Assembly: GCA_944323755.1 (NCBI GenBank)
Contig: CALUTR010000003.1
Span: 228,282-292,281, forward strand
Source of the DNA: an uncultured Helicobacteraceae bacterium
GTDB lineage: Bacteria > Campylobacterota > Campylobacteria > Campylobacterales > Helicobacteraceae
Length of the DNA stretch: 64,000 nt
Direction of reading: 5' to 3'
The position numbers were made by a program, and so were the translations under genes. The notes below the pieces were generated by a model. That model was not told the origin of the DNA and searched no databases. It saw only the letters and a program-made list of their open reading frames with translations. Below, piece by piece: positions 10,067 through 20,090 of the stretch (positions are counted from its first letter, which is position 1; each line of letters starts with the position of its first letter).

Positions 10067-12388
10067 GTGAGATTTTATATTTTTTTTATTCTTATTGTTA
10101 GCCAATTATTTGCTTTTAATATAGAAGTGGATTATGGTGTTGAAAATGGCAAACGCTTTTCAATTATCACATTAAAACACGATAAGAGATTCCCCTGTAA
10201 AGAAAATAGAGATATAAATAATAAAAACATTATGGTTGAATGCGTTGTTGATGGCACTCCTATTGCTACATTTCCAAAGAGTAAAACAGAATTTTTTGAG
10301 ATATATTCAAAGATAAATAACAATAAATTTTATTTATTCATAAAGCCAATGAAAGATCAGAGTTTATTTGCGACATTTCTTGATTTAAAAAGTGATATAC
10401 CAATCCCAGTTGAGCGACCGCAAACTTCAAAAATTTGGCAAATTGTTGGCTATGATAGTGAGATTCCATTTTTGTCAAGTAGGACATATAAAGGGATTAA
10501 TTTTCCAATATCAATTCCAAATACTTCATTTCCTAGCATTATGGAGCTAAATATTGATGCTTCGCCGCTTGCTTATAATGTTGGTCCAGATTTATCTTTA
10601 TTTTTAAATATACGATCTGCCTACAATGATAAGAAATATGAAAGCACGATAAAGCTTGTTGATGATATGTTAGCTGAATATAGCAATAGCATTTTTAGAA
10701 GAGATGTTTTGTTGTATAAGATTCGAGCTATGTATAAAATGAATGCAATCGCTGATGATACGCTTAATTTATCAAGAGAGTGGCTTAAAATGTATCCAGC
10801 AGATATGGGTGTTCCAGAGGTATTGTTTGTTATTGCAGATAGCTATAGCAAGATAAGAGTTTATAATGAAGCAAGATATTATTTTGATAGGATTATTAAT
10901 GAATATGAGAATTCAAAATATGTGCAATATGCCCTTGTAGGCATTGCTAAGAATCTTGCTATAAATGGTGATAAGAAAAAGCCAGAAGCATTGTATGCAA
11001 AAGCATATGAGGAAGCAAAAGATGTAGATACTGCATCATATGTAACATACAATTGGGGTGATTTTGAGTTAGAAAATGATGATCTTAGCGATGCAGAAAT
11101 GTTGTTTTCTAGAATCATTAATGCAAATCCTAGCTATTTTTTAAATGACTTGGATTTAAGTTATAAGGCATTTCATAAATGGGCAGATAAAAAACTATAT
11201 GGTATAGCTGCAAGAGCAGGTGATAGTATTTTGAATTATTTAAGTAACGATGCATTTAAAGAAAGGCTTATGATAGATGTCAGTTTGTGGTATGAGCTTG
11301 ATTCTAAGCCACAGGACGCACATAGAATCAATAATGAATTTTTAAATACATTTAAAGATTCTGCTAGTGTGGCAATGATGAAACAAAGAGATGATAATTT
11401 ATTGTTTCATCTAAATGAAGGTGATTTATCAAAGCAAATAGAACAATATGACTATATTATCGCTACATATCCAAACACTCCACAATCGGCATTGGCTTAT
11501 GAGAAAAAAGCACAAGCATTGTTTGATCTTGGTAGATATAAAGAAGTCCTAATGCTTAGAGCTAATCTAAAAAATGATGATGTAAATATAAAAAAATCAT
11601 ATATTAAGATTATTGAAACATCTAAAGGTTGCAAAGATATTGTTGATTATTTTTTAGATTCAAAAGAAATTTTACTAACAAATAATGCAAAAGATGTATT
11701 TTCTTGTTTGTTTGAATCTTCATTGTTTGATAAGGCAAGAGATCTATCTAATCTAATTCTTAGCGGCTCATTAGATAGCACAGATAAGCTTATTTGGCTA
11801 TATAATGTTGCTCAAAGTTTTTTTGCGCTTCAAGATTACAATAATGCGGCGCATTCAAGTAGAGATGCCTTTAGCATAGCAAAAGAATTAAATAAATATC
11901 AAGATTCTGGGATTATTTTGTTTTTATCACTTGCAAATTTAAATCGAAAAAATGAAGCAATGATATTGTTTGATGAATTACGCACTTTGCTTCCTAATTC
12001 AAAAGAAATGATAGATGTTTATTATTGGTTGTTAAAATGGTCTATAGAATCAAATGATAATATCGCAATAGAGAGATATGCAAAAGATCTAATATCACTT
12101 CAAGATTCTCTTAAATTATATGAATATTCTCCATTTGTAGAGCTATCTTATGCAGATGTGCTATTTAGTGATTATAGATACACACAAATGCTAAATGTGC
12201 TAGAAAATATAGAATCCAAAAAACCAAATAATAATGAAGCGCAAAAGGTGCATTATATGAGAGGAGTAGCATACAGTGAATTAGGCGATGTAGTAAGTGC
12301 AAAAACAGAGCTTAATAAATGCCTATCAATGAATGCACAATCATCATTTGCTAGATTGTGTAATGATGCATTAGGATTGCTTGATTAG
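10067..12388 (+). CDS. pflA: Paralysed-flagella protein PflA, TPR-rich periplasmic flagellar motor component
   Basis: PflA is a periplasmic motor protein needed for flagellar rotation but not assembly in Campylobacter and Helicobacter. The sequence has an N-terminal signal peptide (VRFYIFFILIVSQLFA), a beta-rich N-terminal region up to about residue 170, then a long series of tetratricopeptide-like helical repeats to the end. It lies directly after nuoN, as in H. pylori. Either GTG 10061 or GTG 10067 could be the start; AAAGAA at 10055-10060 gives better spacing to 10067. The frame of about 770 residues is intact, in contrast to the genes before it. The identification rests on context, length and architecture. 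Confidence 0.8.
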   Translation: MRFYIFFILIVSQLFAFNIEVDYGVENGKRFSIITLKHDKRFPCKENRDINNKNIMVECVVDGTPIATFPKSKTEFFEIYSKINNNKFYLFIKPMKDQSLFATFLDLKSDIPIPVERPQTSKIWQIVGYDSEIPFLSSRTYKGINFPISIPNTSFPSIMELNIDASPLAYNVGPDLSLFLNIRSAYNDKKYESTIKLVDDMLAEYSNSIFRRDVLLYKIRAMYKMNAIADDTLNLSREWLKMYPADMGVPEVLFVIADSYSKIRVYNEARYYFDRIINEYENSKYVQYALVGIAKNLAINGDKKKPEALYAKAYEEAKDVDTASYVTYNWGDFELENDDLSDAEMLFSRIINANPSYFLNDLDLSYKAFHKWADKKLYGIAARAGDSILNYLSNDAFKERLMIDVSLWYELDSKPQDAHRINNEFLNTFKDSASVAMMKQRDDNLLFHLNEGDLSKQIEQYDYIIATYPNTPQSALAYEKKAQALFDLGRYKEVLMLRANLKNDDVNIKKSYIKIIETSKGCKDIVDYFLDSKEILLTNNAKDVFSCLFESSLFDKARDLSNLILSGSLDSTDKLIWLYNVAQSFFALQDYNNAAHSSRDAFSIAKELNKYQDSGIILFLSLANLNRKNEAMILFDELRTLLPNSKEMIDVYYWLLKWSIESNDNIAIERYAKDLISLQDSLKLYEYSPFVELSYADVLFSDYRYTQMLNVLENIESKKPNNNEAQKVHYMRGVAYSELGDVVSAKTELNKCLSMNAQSSFARLCNDALGLLD

Positions 12389-12395
12389 ACTTGCA

Positions 12396-15212
12396 TTAAT
12401 CCTTCTTTCCTAGTTCTGCGGCTAAAAATTGTGCAGTGTAGCTTTTTGACTTTTTTGCATTCTTGATTAATTCTTCTGGTGTTCCACAATCAACGATTTT
12501 ACCACCTTTGCTTCCACCTTCTGGACCAATATCTATAATGTAATCAGCATTTTTGATCACATCAAGATTATGCTCTATTACCACTATGCTATTTCCAAGA
12601 CTAGTTAAGTGATGCAGCACTTTCATTAATTTATTAATATCCTCAAAATGTAATCCTGTGGTTGGCTCATCTAGTATATAGAGCGTTCTTCCTGTATCTT
12701 TTTTACATAATTCTTTTGCTATCTTTATTCTTTGTGCTTCACCGCCACTTAGTGAAAGTGCATTTTGTCCTAGTTTGATATATCCAAGTCCTATTTCTTG
12801 AAGTGTTTTTAATTTTTGAGCAATTTTTGGAATCTTTGAGAAAAAATCTAGTGCTTCATCTACACTTAGATTTAATACATCTGATATATTTTTCCCATTG
12901 TATTTTATTTCTAATGTTTGTTCATTATATTTCTTTCCTTGACATACATCACATTTCACAAGTATATCAGGCAAGAAATGCATCTCAATCTTTATTTCAC
13001 CCTCACCAAAGCAGCGCTCACATCTACCGCCCTTGACATTAAAGCTAAATCGCCCAATACTATATCCTCGTATTTTTGCTTCTTTTGTTTGTGCAAACAA
13101 ATCTCTAATATCATCCATCACGCCTGTGTATGTTGCTGGATTACTTCGTGGTGTCCTTCCAATAGGGCTTTGATCTAAATATATTACTTTATCTAACTCC
13201 TCAAGCCCTTCTATTGTTACATTATCTACTTTATTTATTTTTTTTGCATTATTTAAAATCTCCTTTGCATTTGGTAGAAGTGTTTGAAGTACGATTGAGC
13301 TTTTTCCACTTCCGCTAACACCACTAAAACATACGAAATTAAATAACGGAATCTTTACATCTAAATTTTTTATATTATTAATATTGATATTTTTGATTGT
13401 TAGCCATTTTTCTTGTTTCCGTCTATAAAAATATTCAATTTTTTTCTCTCCGCTTATGTATTGTGCTGTAAGTGTTTTTGCTTTTATCATATCTTTTAGA
13501 TTTCCGCTAAATATCACATTGCCACCATTTTTACCAGCACCAGGTCCTATATCTATGATGTAATCAGCTTTTTTTATGGTTTCTTTATCATGTTCCACGA
13601 CAACTAGTGTATTTCCTTTTTGCTGCAAGCTTTGCAATGTTTTTATAAGTTTTAGTGTGTCTCTTTCGTGTAGTCCTATGCTTGGTTCATCAAGCACATA
13701 TAGTACTCCTGTCAATCCGCTTCCAATCTGGCTTGCTATCCTTATTCTTTGATTTTCGCCACCACTTATTGTTCTGCTATCTCTGCCAAGGGTTAAATAT
13801 CCAAGTCCTACATCATATAAAAAATATAATCTTTCTTTTATCTCTTTTAAAATACTTTTTGCGATGAATTTTTGCTGTTCTGTTAGATATGTAAAGTTTT
13901 CATCATTATTAAAGATTTCATATACATCTTCAATTGGCATATTTATAATTTCACCAATTCCATAATTTGCTACCTTTACACTTAGTGCTTCTGCTTTTAA
14001 TCTATTTCCATTGCAAGTGTCACATATTTTTTCGCTCATATAGTCATTTAAACCATCTCTTTCATCTTTGAACATATCATATGCAATTTTTAATACACCT
14101 TCCCAAGTACGGACAATGGAGCTATTTTTCCATTGTATTTTGAATTCTTGTGTGCTGCCATAGAGGATTTGTTTTTGTTGATCTTGACTTAGATTCTCAT
14201 AACATTCATTTATATCTATATTTACGCTATTTGCAAATCCTTTAAATAGCTCACTATAATACCCTTTATTGAATCCATATATAACCTTTATCCCGCCTTT
14301 GCATAGTGGTAGATGTGGATCTATAATTTTCTTTGTATCAATTCTGTAATTCACCCCAAGTCCATTACAGCTTTGACATGCACCTTTTGGCGAATTAAAT
14401 GAAAAACTAAGTGGCTCAAGCTCTTCAAAGCTTACTTTGCAGTTAAAACACGCGAAGTGCTCACTATAGTGTATAGGATTTTTCTCATCATTTCTTAGTA
14501 TTTCAACTTCGCCATAAGATTCTTTTAGTGCCTTTTCTAGGGCGTGGGCGATCCTTGCTTTATTCTCTTCATTGATTGTAACTCTATCTACTACAATTTT
14601 TAATGTGTGCTTTTTGTTTTTTGCTAAATCAATTTGTTCATCAAGCCTACTAAGCACTCCATCAATCATGACTCTAAGATAGCCTTTTTGCCTAAGAGAT
14701 TCTAAAACATCGCTAAAAGTTCCCTTTTTTTCTTTGAAAATTGGAGCAAGAATAGAGATTTTTGTGCCTTCTTGTAGTGATAATACTTGATTAATTATAT
14801 CGCTACTGCTCATATGCGATATTGGTTTATCACATTTATGGCAGTGTTGCACTCCAACTCTTGTATATAGCAATCTAAGATAGTCGTATATTTCTGTTAT
14901 GGTGCCAACTGTGGATCGTGGATTTTTTGAAGTTGTTTTTTGATCTATTGCAATAGCAGGTGTTAAGCCTTCTATCTTTTCTACATCTGGTTTGCCAACT
15001 TTGTCTAAGAATTGCCTTGCATAGCTTGATAAGGATTCTAGATATCTTCTTTGCCCTTCAGCATATAATGTATCAAATGCAAGTGTGCTTTTTCCACTAC
15101 CGCTTAATCCAGTAAATACTACTAGTTTATTTTTAGGAATTTCAAGATTAATGTTCTTTAAATTATTTTCTTTTGCTCCGATTATTTTGATGTTTTCCAA
15201 TGTATTCTCCAT
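12396..15212 (-). CDS. uvrA: Excinuclease ABC subunit A (nucleotide excision repair)
   Basis: UvrA is the ATP-dependent damage sensor that loads UvrB on DNA. The 938-residue frame is complete: Walker A GLSGSGKST near residue 35, the first zinc module CHKCDKP, a second cysteine group CFNC/CQSC, the SGGENQRIR signature, VLDEPSIGLH, the second Walker A GVSGSGKSS, the C-terminal zinc finger (CERCFGEGEIKIEMHFLPD followed by CDVCQGKKY), and LSGGEAQRIK with ILDEPTTGLH. It ends seven bases from the convergent end of pflA. No frameshift occurs in 2.8 kb, which is a useful quality control for judging the broken nuo genes nearby. Confidence 0.97.
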   Translation of the reverse strand: MENTLENIKIIGAKENNLKNINLEIPKNKLVVFTGLSGSGKSTLAFDTLYAEGQRRYLESLSSYARQFLDKVGKPDVEKIEGLTPAIAIDQKTTSKNPRSTVGTITEIYDYLRLLYTRVGVQHCHKCDKPISHMSSSDIINQVLSLQEGTKISILAPIFKEKKGTFSDVLESLRQKGYLRVMIDGVLSRLDEQIDLAKNKKHTLKIVVDRVTINEENKARIAHALEKALKESYGEVEILRNDEKNPIHYSEHFACFNCKVSFEELEPLSFSFNSPKGACQSCNGLGVNYRIDTKKIIDPHLPLCKGGIKVIYGFNKGYYSELFKGFANSVNIDINECYENLSQDQQKQILYGSTQEFKIQWKNSSIVRTWEGVLKIAYDMFKDERDGLNDYMSEKICDTCNGNRLKAEALSVKVANYGIGEIINMPIEDVYEIFNNDENFTYLTEQQKFIAKSILKEIKERLYFLYDVGLGYLTLGRDSRTISGGENQRIRIASQIGSGLTGVLYVLDEPSIGLHERDTLKLIKTLQSLQQKGNTLVVVEHDKETIKKADYIIDIGPGAGKNGGNVIFSGNLKDMIKAKTLTAQYISGEKKIEYFYRRKQEKWLTIKNININNIKNLDVKIPLFNFVCFSGVSGSGKSSIVLQTLLPNAKEILNNAKKINKVDNVTIEGLEELDKVIYLDQSPIGRTPRSNPATYTGVMDDIRDLFAQTKEAKIRGYSIGRFSFNVKGGRCERCFGEGEIKIEMHFLPDILVKCDVCQGKKYNEQTLEIKYNGKNISDVLNLSVDEALDFFSKIPKIAQKLKTLQEIGLGYIKLGQNALSLSGGEAQRIKIAKELCKKDTGRTLYILDEPTTGLHFEDINKLMKVLHHLTSLGNSIVVIEHNLDVIKNADYIIDIGPEGGSKGGKIVDCGTPEELIKNAKKSKSYTAQFLAAELGKKD

Positions 15213-15246
15213 TGTTTATTCGAGGTAAATAAGTTAAGAATTGTAT

Positions 15247-15990
15247 CTAACTTATGATGTTTTTTATCATTATAAAAAGCACTATTATATATAGTATTGT
15301 AACTGCGTTTTTATGGTGTTTATTTGAAATTTTTTTGTTTATTTGGATGCCTAAATAAACGCCAATGAGAGAAAAGATACCAACGATAGCTCCTTCTTTA
15401 TAATTCACATAGTTATTTATTGCGAGGCTTATAGTGCCAGATAATGATGAAAATATTACGAAAAATAGCGATATTGGCACGACTTGTTTTGTTGGTATCC
15501 CGATGTAGTACGCTATTGCCGGTACGATTATCAATCCACCACCAATACCAAGAGATATAGCAAAAATGCCCGTTGTAAATCCTATGCCAAATAATATAAT
15601 GCCTTTGTATGTGTTATTTCTTGTATTTGTTTGCATATTGTTCTTTTTGATATTTTTTATCAATGAATAAATGCAAACCAAAATAAATATGATTTCTAAA
15701 TATATAGGTTGCAGTGAATTGACAATAAAGCCACTAAATGCAGCACCAACTAAACCACCCATTGCTACAAATTTTGCTATTTCAAAATTTAGTGTTTTTG
15801 CTTTTATATTTAGATAAGTTCCATATATTGATGAAAAAATCATTTGCATTGCAGAAATTCCAATTGCATTTTTGATATCAAAGCCAAAAAATATCATCGC
15901 AGGAACTATGAGCGTTCCACCACCAATCCCAAAAACACCAGCTAAAATCCCAGCTAAAATCCCATAAAAAGCAAGTGTTATAATATCCAT
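15247..15990 (-). CDS. TauE/SafE-family sulfite/organosulfur exporter
   Basis: This 247-residue integral membrane protein has about eight predicted helices in two homologous halves, each beginning with the family glycine motif: GILAGILAGVFGIGGGTLIVPA near the N terminus (split here as two motifs, GVFGIGGG and LIVPA) and SLGIGGGLIIVPAIAYY in the middle. The TauE/SafE family exports or imports small sulfur anions such as sulfite or sulfoacetate. The substrate cannot be predicted here. It lies 34 bases downstream of uvrA on the same strand order (its start precedes uvrA's in transcription), so the two may be cotranscribed. Confidence 0.85.
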   Translation of the reverse strand: MDIITLAFYGILAGILAGVFGIGGGTLIVPAMIFFGFDIKNAIGISAMQMIFSSIYGTYLNIKAKTLNFEIAKFVAMGGLVGAAFSGFIVNSLQPIYLEIIFILVCIYSLIKNIKKNNMQTNTRNNTYKGIILFGIGFTTGIFAISLGIGGGLIIVPAIAYYIGIPTKQVVPISLFFVIFSSLSGTISLAINNYVNYKEGAIVGIFSLIGVYLGIQINKKISNKHHKNAVTILYIIVLFIMIKNIIS

Positions 15991-16102
15991 AATAAACCTT
16001 CAAATAGACAAAATCAAGATGTTAATTCTATCTTAAAAATATTGTGGAATTTAAAATGCTTAGCCTCTTTGGTGTATTTTCATCTTAGAATCTCTATCAA
16101 AA

Positions 16103-16915
16103 ATGGAGCAAAAATTGAGAGTTGAAATATTTAGCAAATTTGTACAAATTAGTATTGAAAAGCAAAATGAAGTTTTGCCAAAAATCTTAAAATATGCTAC
16201 TAAATATTTTCAGAATCAATATCATCTATCAAGTTCTATTTTAATTTTAGATGATGGCGAAAGATTTAAAAAAGATTATTTGATTAATTGGGCTTATCAT
16301 TTGGCTATGCAAGAGCATTCAATGGATCACAATATTGCTTTAGATTCTATTCTTGAGGTAAGCTATCTACCAATTCGTATAAAGATGATATCTCCTAATT
16401 CACTTCTTGAATGTGTAAATGTATCTTTTAGAATGCTTGGAGCAAGTAGAGCAGTGTTGATATTAGATAGACCAAGTCATATTGCTAAGCGATATATTAG
16501 TGCTATGCTTTCACAAATTATTGTAAGCAGTGATTTAACTCATATTTATTTAGATTCTAGTAAAGCAGATTTTTGGTATTTTTTAATGCAAATTATAGGC
16601 AATAAAATTATTCATAATGTAAGACTTGAATTTGACTATGATAGTTTTAAAATGAATGAATTTGGTAAAAAAAGTTTTAAATCTTCATATCTCACACAAG
16701 GTGAGATAAAGCTAAGAAATGCCTATCTCACACTTGGTTGTAAAAATACAGATAGTTTTTTTGATATTAAATCTAGATTTTTTGAGCTTATAAAAGAATA
16801 CCACCCAGATAAAGTATATGGAAAAGAAGATGAGATTGTTAGATTGTATAATCTTAAGTTTATAGAGATTAAAGAAGCTTTTGATATTATAAAACTTAGC
16901 TTTGAAAATATATAA
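16103..16915 (+). CDS. J-domain protein with a C-terminal DnaJ domain
   Basis: The final 70 residues form a J domain: helix I (LRNAYLTLGCKN), a second helix ending FELIKEYHPDKVYG with the essential HPD tripeptide, and a third helix EIKEAFDIIKLSF. J domains stimulate the ATPase of Hsp70 (DnaK). The first 200 residues are not similar to DnaJ or CbpA zinc/peptide-binding regions; they are mixed alpha/beta and unrecognised. Having the J domain at the C terminus is a DjlA-like order rather than DnaJ-like. I see no membrane segment. The client or partner is unknown. Confidence 0.75.
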   Translation: MEQKLRVEIFSKFVQISIEKQNEVLPKILKYATKYFQNQYHLSSSILILDDGERFKKDYLINWAYHLAMQEHSMDHNIALDSILEVSYLPIRIKMISPNSLLECVNVSFRMLGASRAVLILDRPSHIAKRYISAMLSQIIVSSDLTHIYLDSSKADFWYFLMQIIGNKIIHNVRLEFDYDSFKMNEFGKKSFKSSYLTQGEIKLRNAYLTLGCKNTDSFFDIKSRFFELIKEYHPDKVYGKEDEIVRLYNLKFIEIKEAFDIIKLSFENI

Positions 16916-16959
16916 TTAATTTAGTATAATTTTTTTAATTTATTTTTAAGGAAAATACT

Positions 16960-17706
16960 ATGAGTATGATTCAAGCAATAAGAGATTCTATGCAAAATAA
17001 CAATAGTAAAAAAACTTTTTTTGCACTTGGACTTGTCGTCGTTGTGATTGTTGTTTTGGCTTTTGTTACTTATTTCTTTTTTTATAATACAGATTCTCAA
17101 ACATATGATGATATAGATTTCTCTACACCTCAAGTAACACAAGAAGCTCAAGTATCAACTCAAGTAAGTGATAGCGCAAATGCTGTAGCTCAAATTACAG
17201 AGATAAATCCAACAGATAATATTGCTAATGCAAATACCGATGCGGTAAATGCAAATATAGAATCGCAAGCAATTAGCACTGATGCAAATGAGCCGAGTTT
17301 AAAATCTGTGATAGCACAAAATGATAGTGAGAGTGTCAATTCTGTCAGTCAGTTAAAATACGCAATCAAACCACTTGATAAGCATATATCATCTTGTGGT
17401 AATATGAAAAATGGTAAATGGAATATGCCAGATTCTTGCAGTGATGATTTAATAAGTGCAATCAAAAAGCTAATAACATCAAACAATGAAGTTATTGCTA
17501 TTGAGGTAAGTGGTATTGTTGATAATAATCCATATGCAGGACCAAGTGCGGAGCTAAAGCAAGAAGGTCTAGCATCATTTAGGGCTAGAGAGGCGATAGG
17601 TGTGATAACTAGAAATTTCTCAAGTATTGCAGTATTTGAAGGTTTAAGTATTCAAGCACCAAATAAAAGAGGATTCGAAGTAAAGGCATATTATTTACAA
17701 AAATAA
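16960..17706 (+). CDS. Membrane-anchored periplasmic protein with an OmpA-like C-terminal region (putative)
   Basis: This 248-residue protein has a short cytoplasmic N terminus, one transmembrane helix (about residues 22-46, TFFALGLVVVVIVVLAFVTY), a low-complexity linker rich in Asn, Ala, Thr, Ser and Gln up to about 125, and a folded C-terminal domain. The C-terminal region (DDLISAIKKLITSNNEVIAI...ELKQEGLASFRAREAI) has the helix-strand pattern of OmpA-type peptidoglycan-binding domains, but the diagnostic Asp and Arg motif is not clear, so this is tentative. A ribosome site AAGGAAAA precedes ATG 16960. No specific function can be assigned. Confidence 0.6.
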   Translation: MSMIQAIRDSMQNNNSKKTFFALGLVVVVIVVLAFVTYFFFYNTDSQTYDDIDFSTPQVTQEAQVSTQVSDSANAVAQITEINPTDNIANANTDAVNANIESQAISTDANEPSLKSVIAQNDSESVNSVSQLKYAIKPLDKHISSCGNMKNGKWNMPDSCSDDLISAIKKLITSNNEVIAIEVSGIVDNNPYAGPSAELKQEGLASFRAREAIGVITRNFSSIAVFEGLSIQAPNKRGFEVKAYYLQK

Positions 17707-17729
17707 TTCAATGAAGCTTTGTGGCAAAT

Positions 17730-18569
17730 ATGACTAAAGTAAGTAAAATTGGAATCTCTCTGCGTCCATCGACTCCACAATTGAGTGGTTTATATTTCCA
17801 TTTAAAAGAAATTGCAGAGAATAATGATGTTGAAGTTAATATCGATAGCATAAGTGCGCAAATGATCGGCGTTTATGGTATTGATTTTAATAGTTTATGT
17901 AAATGGTGTGATATATTAGTTACACTTGGTGGTGATGGGACATTGATATCTACCGTTAGGCGCTCATTTTTTTATTCTAAGCCGATACTTGGTATTAATA
18001 CCGGTAGGCTTGGGTTTCTAACTGCAATTAGTAAAGATGAAATAGAGAGTTTTATTATAAAGCTAAAAAATGGAGATTATATTACGCAGTCGCAGATTCT
18101 CCTTGAAGGTGAGTTAAACGGTGATAAGAAATTATATTGTGCAAATGAATTTCTAATCTCTAAAAGAGATATATCAGGTATGATAAAAATTATTGCAAAG
18201 ATTAATGGTAAGCATTTTAATACATATTTTAGCGATGGTTTGATTATTGGCACACCTGCTGGATCTACTGCGCATAATGTATCTGCTGGTGGCTCTATTG
18301 TGTATCCATATAATAAGAATATCTTGCTAACCCCGATTTGTCCGCATTCTTTGACGCAAAGACCGCTTGTTTTAAGTGATGAATTTACTTTGGATTTTGA
18401 GTTGCAAGATTCAAAAGGTAATATAGTAATTGATGGACAAGAGATATTGCCATTTAATGAAAATGATAGGTTGCGAGTGTTTGTATCTCCATATAGTGCA
18501 AGTTTAATCTATGATAGAGATAGGGATTATTTTGGTATTTTAAGAGAAAAGTTTAATTGGGGTGTTTGA
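17730..18569 (+). CDS. nadK: NAD kinase
   Basis: NAD kinase phosphorylates NAD to NADP using ATP or polyphosphate. The sequence shows the GGDGT motif (TLGGDGTLIS) that binds the phosphates, NTGRLGFLT, the conserved NE/D region (CANEFLISKRDISGM), GLIIGTPAGSTAHNVSAGG and the C-terminal VIDGQE. The length of about 280 residues is typical. A GTG at 17721 would add three codons; the ATG at 17730 seems equally likely since no strong ribosome site decides. The stop abuts recN, and the nadK-recN-NFACT order resembles that of H. pylori. Confidence 0.93.
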   Translation: MTKVSKIGISLRPSTPQLSGLYFHLKEIAENNDVEVNIDSISAQMIGVYGIDFNSLCKWCDILVTLGGDGTLISTVRRSFFYSKPILGINTGRLGFLTAISKDEIESFIIKLKNGDYITQSQILLEGELNGDKKLYCANEFLISKRDISGMIKIIAKINGKHFNTYFSDGLIIGTPAGSTAHNVSAGGSIVYPYNKNILLTPICPHSLTQRPLVLSDEFTLDFELQDSKGNIVIDGQEILPFNENDRLRVFVSPYSASLIYDRDRDYFGILREKFNWGV

Positions 18570-18572
18570 TTG

Positions 18573-20090
18573 GTGATTGAGCGTATTTTGATTAAAGATT
18601 CTGCTGCTTTTAAAGAGGTGGTGCTTTATCCACATAAAGGCTTTAATGTCATTAGTGGCGTAAGTGGTAGTGGAAAATCTGTGCTTATGGAAAGTATTCT
18701 TGCATTATTTGGTTTTAAAGATAGTAATGCATCTTTAGTTGAGTGTGAATTAAGCGGTATTAATTTAGAAGATTATGGGATTTTAAGTGATGAAGGTGTT
18801 ACCTTAAGTGTGATAAAAAAAGATAAGATTAAATATTTTATAAACAATCAATCATCATCAAAAAAGCGAATTAAAGATATTTTTGGATCTCATTTGCATT
18901 ATATACATTCAAATTCCACTACAGAACTAGATAATGTTTTACACTTGTTTGATTTAATCATTTCAAAACAAGATTCTGCTTTTGCTAGCTTACTTGCGAC
19001 ATATGTGGAATCTTATCGTGATTTTGTTTGTTTTAGAAATGAGCTAAATAAGTTAAAAGATGATGAAAAAAGAATAAATGAGCTAAAAGAATTAATATCA
19101 TTTGAAATTAACCAGATAGAATCAATAAACCCACAAATAGGCGAATATGAAAGACTTTTGGATTTAAAAAAAGATTTATCAAAAAAAGAAAAAATGCTAG
19201 AGAAAATCTCTATAGCAAAAGCAACAATTGATGGATTTAGTCAGCTTATTTCGGTTATGGAGAGCATACCAGATGCACCTGATTATAGTGATATTTTGAG
19301 AGAAATTGATTCAATTATAAATGATGAGGAAGATAGATTGCTTTCAATTGAGGTGAGTGATATTGAGAGTGTTTTAAATAGGATAGAGCTTTTAAGTAAG
19401 CTTGTGTATAAATATGGATCTATTCAAGAAAGCCTAGAGCACTTAACTAAAAAGAAGCAAGAATTGGAATATTATGAAAACATTAGCTTTAATAGGCAGA
19501 ATCTAGAATCTAAAATAGAAACAATTCTTACTATATTGCAAAATCAAGCAAAAGAGATGTCAGGCATTAGATCTAAGTATTTGGATTTTTTTATAGAGCG
19601 TGTGAATTACTATTGTGAGTGCTTGATGTTAAATAAGGCAAATATCACATTATATGAGAAAGAATTAGGTGATGATGGCTTAGATGTCTTAGAGATTAAA
19701 CTAGGAGATTCTGCTATTTCTACGCTTAGTTCAGGCGAATTTAATAGATTGAAGTTGGCGCTACTTTGCATTAGTGTTGAATGTAGCAATAAAAATGGAA
19801 TTATCATTCTTGATGAAATCGACGCAAATTTAAGCGGTGGTGAGAGTGATGGCGTTGCTAAGGTGCTTTCTATATTATCAAAATCTTATCAAATATTTTC
19901 AATAAGCCATCAAGCGCATATGCCAAGCTTTGCAAATCATCATTATTTGGTTAAAAAAAGTGATGAAAAAAGTGAAGTAATACTGCTTGATAAAGAAGGC
20001 AGAATCTATGAAATAGCAAGAATGATAAGTGGAAAAACAATTACAAATGAAGCAATATTGTTTGCTAGAGAGAAACTTCAGCATATATAA
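18573..20090 (+). CDS. recN: DNA repair protein RecN (SMC-like ATPase)
   Basis: RecN acts in double-strand-break repair. The protein has an N-terminal Walker A in VISGVSGSGKSVLMESIL (about residues 29-46), two long coiled-coil stretches (about 140-230 and 290-340), and a C-terminal LSSGEFNRLKLAL signature followed by Walker B (IIILDEIDANLSGGES). It is 505 residues, within the usual RecN range. Either TTG 18570 or GTG 18573 is the start; both lie immediately after the nadK stop. The final bases overlap the next start, so translation of the three genes is probably coupled. Confidence 0.9.
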   Translation: MIERILIKDSAAFKEVVLYPHKGFNVISGVSGSGKSVLMESILALFGFKDSNASLVECELSGINLEDYGILSDEGVTLSVIKKDKIKYFINNQSSSKKRIKDIFGSHLHYIHSNSTTELDNVLHLFDLIISKQDSAFASLLATYVESYRDFVCFRNELNKLKDDEKRINELKELISFEINQIESINPQIGEYERLLDLKKDLSKKEKMLEKISIAKATIDGFSQLISVMESIPDAPDYSDILREIDSIINDEEDRLLSIEVSDIESVLNRIELLSKLVYKYGSIQESLEHLTKKKQELEYYENISFNRQNLESKIETILTILQNQAKEMSGIRSKYLDFFIERVNYYCECLMLNKANITLYEKELGDDGLDVLEIKLGDSAISTLSSGEFNRLKLALLCISVECSNKNGIIILDEIDANLSGGESDGVAKVLSILSKSYQIFSISHQAHMPSFANHHYLVKKSDEKSEVILLDKEGRIYEIARMISGKTITNEAILFAREKLQHI

